DNA of 64,000 bases, from contig JAJQOW010000021.1 of the NCBI GenBank assembly GCA_037975125.1, positions 1,481,001 through 1,545,000 on the forward strand, written 5' to 3'. Shown here piece after piece: positions 61,851 to 64,000 of the stretch. The notes under the pieces are model-generated. The model was not told the DNA's origin. It did no database searches and saw only the letters and a list, made by a program, of their open reading frames with translations. The first letter of the stretch is position 1; each line of letters starts with the position of its first letter. Source of the stretch: Latrodectus hesperus (lineage: Eukaryota > Arthropoda > Arachnida > Araneae > Theridiidae). A program made the translations under genes and the position numbers.

Positions 61851-63284
61851 TACTATATAAATTTACAGTGGTATTAATTTTGTTATCTGAATGAATGTTT
61901 TAATTTTCATTGTACTAGTTTTAATATTTATAATTCTAACAACAGTTGTCTTCTAATGTGCTATTAGAAATAAGAAAAAAGCTTTTATTTACAGGACGTG
62001 GATCATTGAAAAAGTTAACAATGTAGGGTAAAATTAAGACTGCCACTTGCACAAATACAAATTAATTTCCTGAAACGCTTTTTGTCAAGTAATGAATTTA
62101 TTGTCAAGACTCAAAGTGATTTAAACATAGGAACATGTGTTTGGAGTGAGAAATCTTGGATTCAAACCAATTTTCTGTTAAAACGAAAAATGAATGAGGT
62201 TGTTACTGCTTTTTCTATGCATATTTACAGCGGGAATACGGGAGATTTTTAAGAATTCTATCATAAGACACGTAAAAATAGCCCAAAATTTCAAAATATC
62301 CAATCAGAAAGTTACGCGAGGAGGATTTTTAGTGTCCTTAAATTAGCCCTTCAACTCTTAAGCTATTGTTCAGATTGTCAAAACTTAAAAGTCACGTTGT
62401 TCATTTAATCAATGCCTCATAAATGAAATGAAATATTTCCCGAGTAAAAGTTTTATGGTTGGAATGCAATTTAAACTTATACCGCTTCAGCGTAAAAGTA
62501 GAAATTTGACAACGTGATTACTACAAGGCAAATGTGTTTTCAAACTGCAAATTACGAAAATTTAATTTCGAAGCTGGAGTGTAGTCAAATGTAAATGAAG
62601 CTTTAAATTAAATTTTTGATGATATTTGCTTACTTAGTCATAAAATGTGCGATAGATAATTGAATATTATGAGATACCATGACAATGTTTGTCCTTCACA
62701 ATCTTCTGAATATGTCATCTTTGTAATCTAAAACTAATAAATGTATACATGCACACATTGCCAAATTGAATGAAATTATTCACTCGTAATTGTTAAAAAA
62801 AACAATTTTTTGAGGGTTCTGATTCAGTGCAAATGTTGGGTTTCGTATTTTAAAATTATTTTCATATCCTTTATCATATCAGTATTGTTTTCACATGCTT
62901 GTAAAAGGATGGTTCGGATTTGTTACGCTTTTTGTAGCCCAGAACATAGTGAAACAGCCTATTTAAAGTGTTATATAAGAAATATTAATTGAAAAACTGA
63001 ACTTGTGTGTGTTTACCATGATTTCAGTTTTGTATTTCAAACTGGCAGCTACTTATAAACGAAGATTAAAATCATAAATATTAAAATTCAAAGAATTCAT
63101 TCATTATTCAAATCACATTCATTCAAATTACTTTTACTATACTGCTATGGAAAATCAAGTCATCTTAAATTAAAAAAATACAAATGTAAACATTTAATTT
63201 AGTGTATAAAACATATTTCTAATATAATTAAGAGCTAATCATTTATTTGAACTCATCTAAATATTTATTTATTTTTCTAATGAC
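61851..63284. other. Non-coding stretch
   Basis: Mostly A/T-rich. No supported gene; a 60-codon frame at 62810-62992 has no recognisable feature. Confidence 0.45.
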
Positions 63285-63500
63285 CGGCTGTACTTTAGTA
63301 ATTTATCAAATTCAGCTCTTTAAGGAGCGAAAGTAAGGGTAATTTTTTACAGTAGGCCACCAGCGGATATGTCATATTTGCCCCGAAAAGATAGAGAAAC
63401 ACTCACACACAGAGAGGGGAATATCCATGTTCGAACCCGGAACATACTGTTTAGAATTTATGGACGCTAACCACCCGTCCATTGGTCAACCTCCACATAT
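63285..63500 (-). mobile_element. tRNA-headed SINE-like relic
   Basis: The minus strand from about 63500 reads GACCAATGGACGGGTGGTTAG (box A-like) and TTCCGGGTTCGAACATGG (box B), then CCCCTCTCTGTGTGTGAG. The head resembles SINE-B but the body differs. No target duplication was identified. Confidence 0.55.
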
Positions 63501-63847
63501 TTATAATCAGATTTGATTGAAAGTACTAACTTGAACATTTATAGTAGAAAGAATATAATTTGTTAACTTATAATTCTGATTTTTTCTATTCGAAATAAAA
63601 TTTTTATAGTAGAAGATATCATTATTTATGCAGAATTTGATTATAAATTTGTTTTAATAATAGTAATACACTCGTATAAGTTCAAAAAGGATTATTTTTT
63701 TATTAACAATAAAAATATCTACTTGATTTACAATAGGTAAAGGATAGGTATGTGTTTACGATAGGTAAAGGAATTGCTAACATAAATTTATATATACAAA
63801 ATATTTAATTGAATTAAAATAAAATTATCCATCTAAGCTCTTCTCAG
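63501..63847. other. Intron-like AT-rich stretch
   Basis: A/T-rich and featureless. It ends in the pyrimidine-rich CTCTTCTCAG acceptor of the next exon. Confidence 0.45.
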
Positions 63848-64000
63848 TTCATTAGGAGATTTAAAAGAATTGGGGTTGGGAGGAAGCAATTCTTACGAAA
63901 CTAAAAGCGAAAGTAATTTCTCTCGGGCAGGCTTAATTCCAAATGAATCACCAAATATCCGATCTTCTCCCGCTAACAGGAAAGTTTCTGGAACACCCAC
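63848..64000 (+). CDS. Partial internal exon of an unidentified host gene
   Basis: Follows a good 3' splice site (GCTCTTCTCAG ending at 63847). One leftover base, then 50 codons run open to the window edge: SLGDLKELGLGGSNSYETKS ... GLIPNESPNIRSSPANRKVS. The codon use and G/C content differ from the flanking DNA, and both other frames of this strand contain stops. Ser, Asn, Gly and Pro are abundant and no fold is evident, suggesting a disordered region of a larger protein. It matches no transposable-element protein I recognise. The upstream exon must supply two bases of the split codon. The family is not identified. Confidence 0.5.

Overview
The window is AT-rich eukaryotic nuclear DNA. It has no operons or Shine-Dalgarno sites and consists of long non-coding stretches, (AT)n microsatellites and many transposable elements. 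The element mix (Tc1/mariner families, a BEL/Pao LTR element, a ZBED5/Buster-like hAT, Jockey-like RNase H fragments and several tRNA-headed SINEs) points to an arthropod, most likely an arachnid such as a spider. That assignment is an inference from familiarity with these families and was not tested by a search.

Layout. 0-11 kb: four copies of a tRNA-headed SINE (called SINE-A here), a remnant of SINE-E, an old 279-bp tandem duplication, a 726-bp element with 25-bp terminal inverted repeats, and long (AT)n tracts. 10-19 kb: remnants of SINE-A and SINE-E, a decayed Tc1 element (11367-12892), SINE-B with target-site duplications, a chimeric SINE (16171-16560), a rearranged Tc1 element (17449-18690) and SINE-C. 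20-24 kb: a well-preserved DD41D Tc1/mariner-superfamily element with ~280-bp inverted repeats, sitting in a (TA)n tract, then a Tc1 N-terminal relic. 26-33 kb: SINE-C, a SINE-A copy split by a 3.0-kb hAT element with an 8-bp target duplication, a candidate signal-peptide exon (30407-30470) and a mariner element with one in-frame stop. 34-43 kb: SINE-F, a 5'-truncated non-LTR insertion with a perfect 16-bp target duplication, SINE-E, a MITE, a cluster of TCAAGGTCA motifs and a 12-unit 29-bp minisatellite. 43-54 kb: mostly AT-rich DNA with old duplications, and a SINE-A copy carrying a 121-bp insertion. 54-59 kb: a young BEL/Pao element with near-identical LTRs, a 5-bp target duplication and a deleted integrase core. 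59-64 kb: a second MITE copy, a 97-bp-arm palindrome made from non-LTR RNase H sequence, more RNase H fragments interrupted by SINE-B, a last SINE-like relic, and an open coding exon running off the right edge (63848-64000).

How the parts relate. Nearly all recognisable coding sequence is transposase or retrotransposon protein, and every copy is broken by a frameshift, stop or internal deletion. The only candidates for host coding sequence are the exon at the right edge, the signal-peptide exon near 30.4 kb and, weakly, a short open frame at 53.4 kb. The first two are both on the + strand. Their splice phases do not match directly, so if they belong to one gene at least one further exon lies between them. 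No RNA gene, CRISPR array or prokaryotic feature was found.
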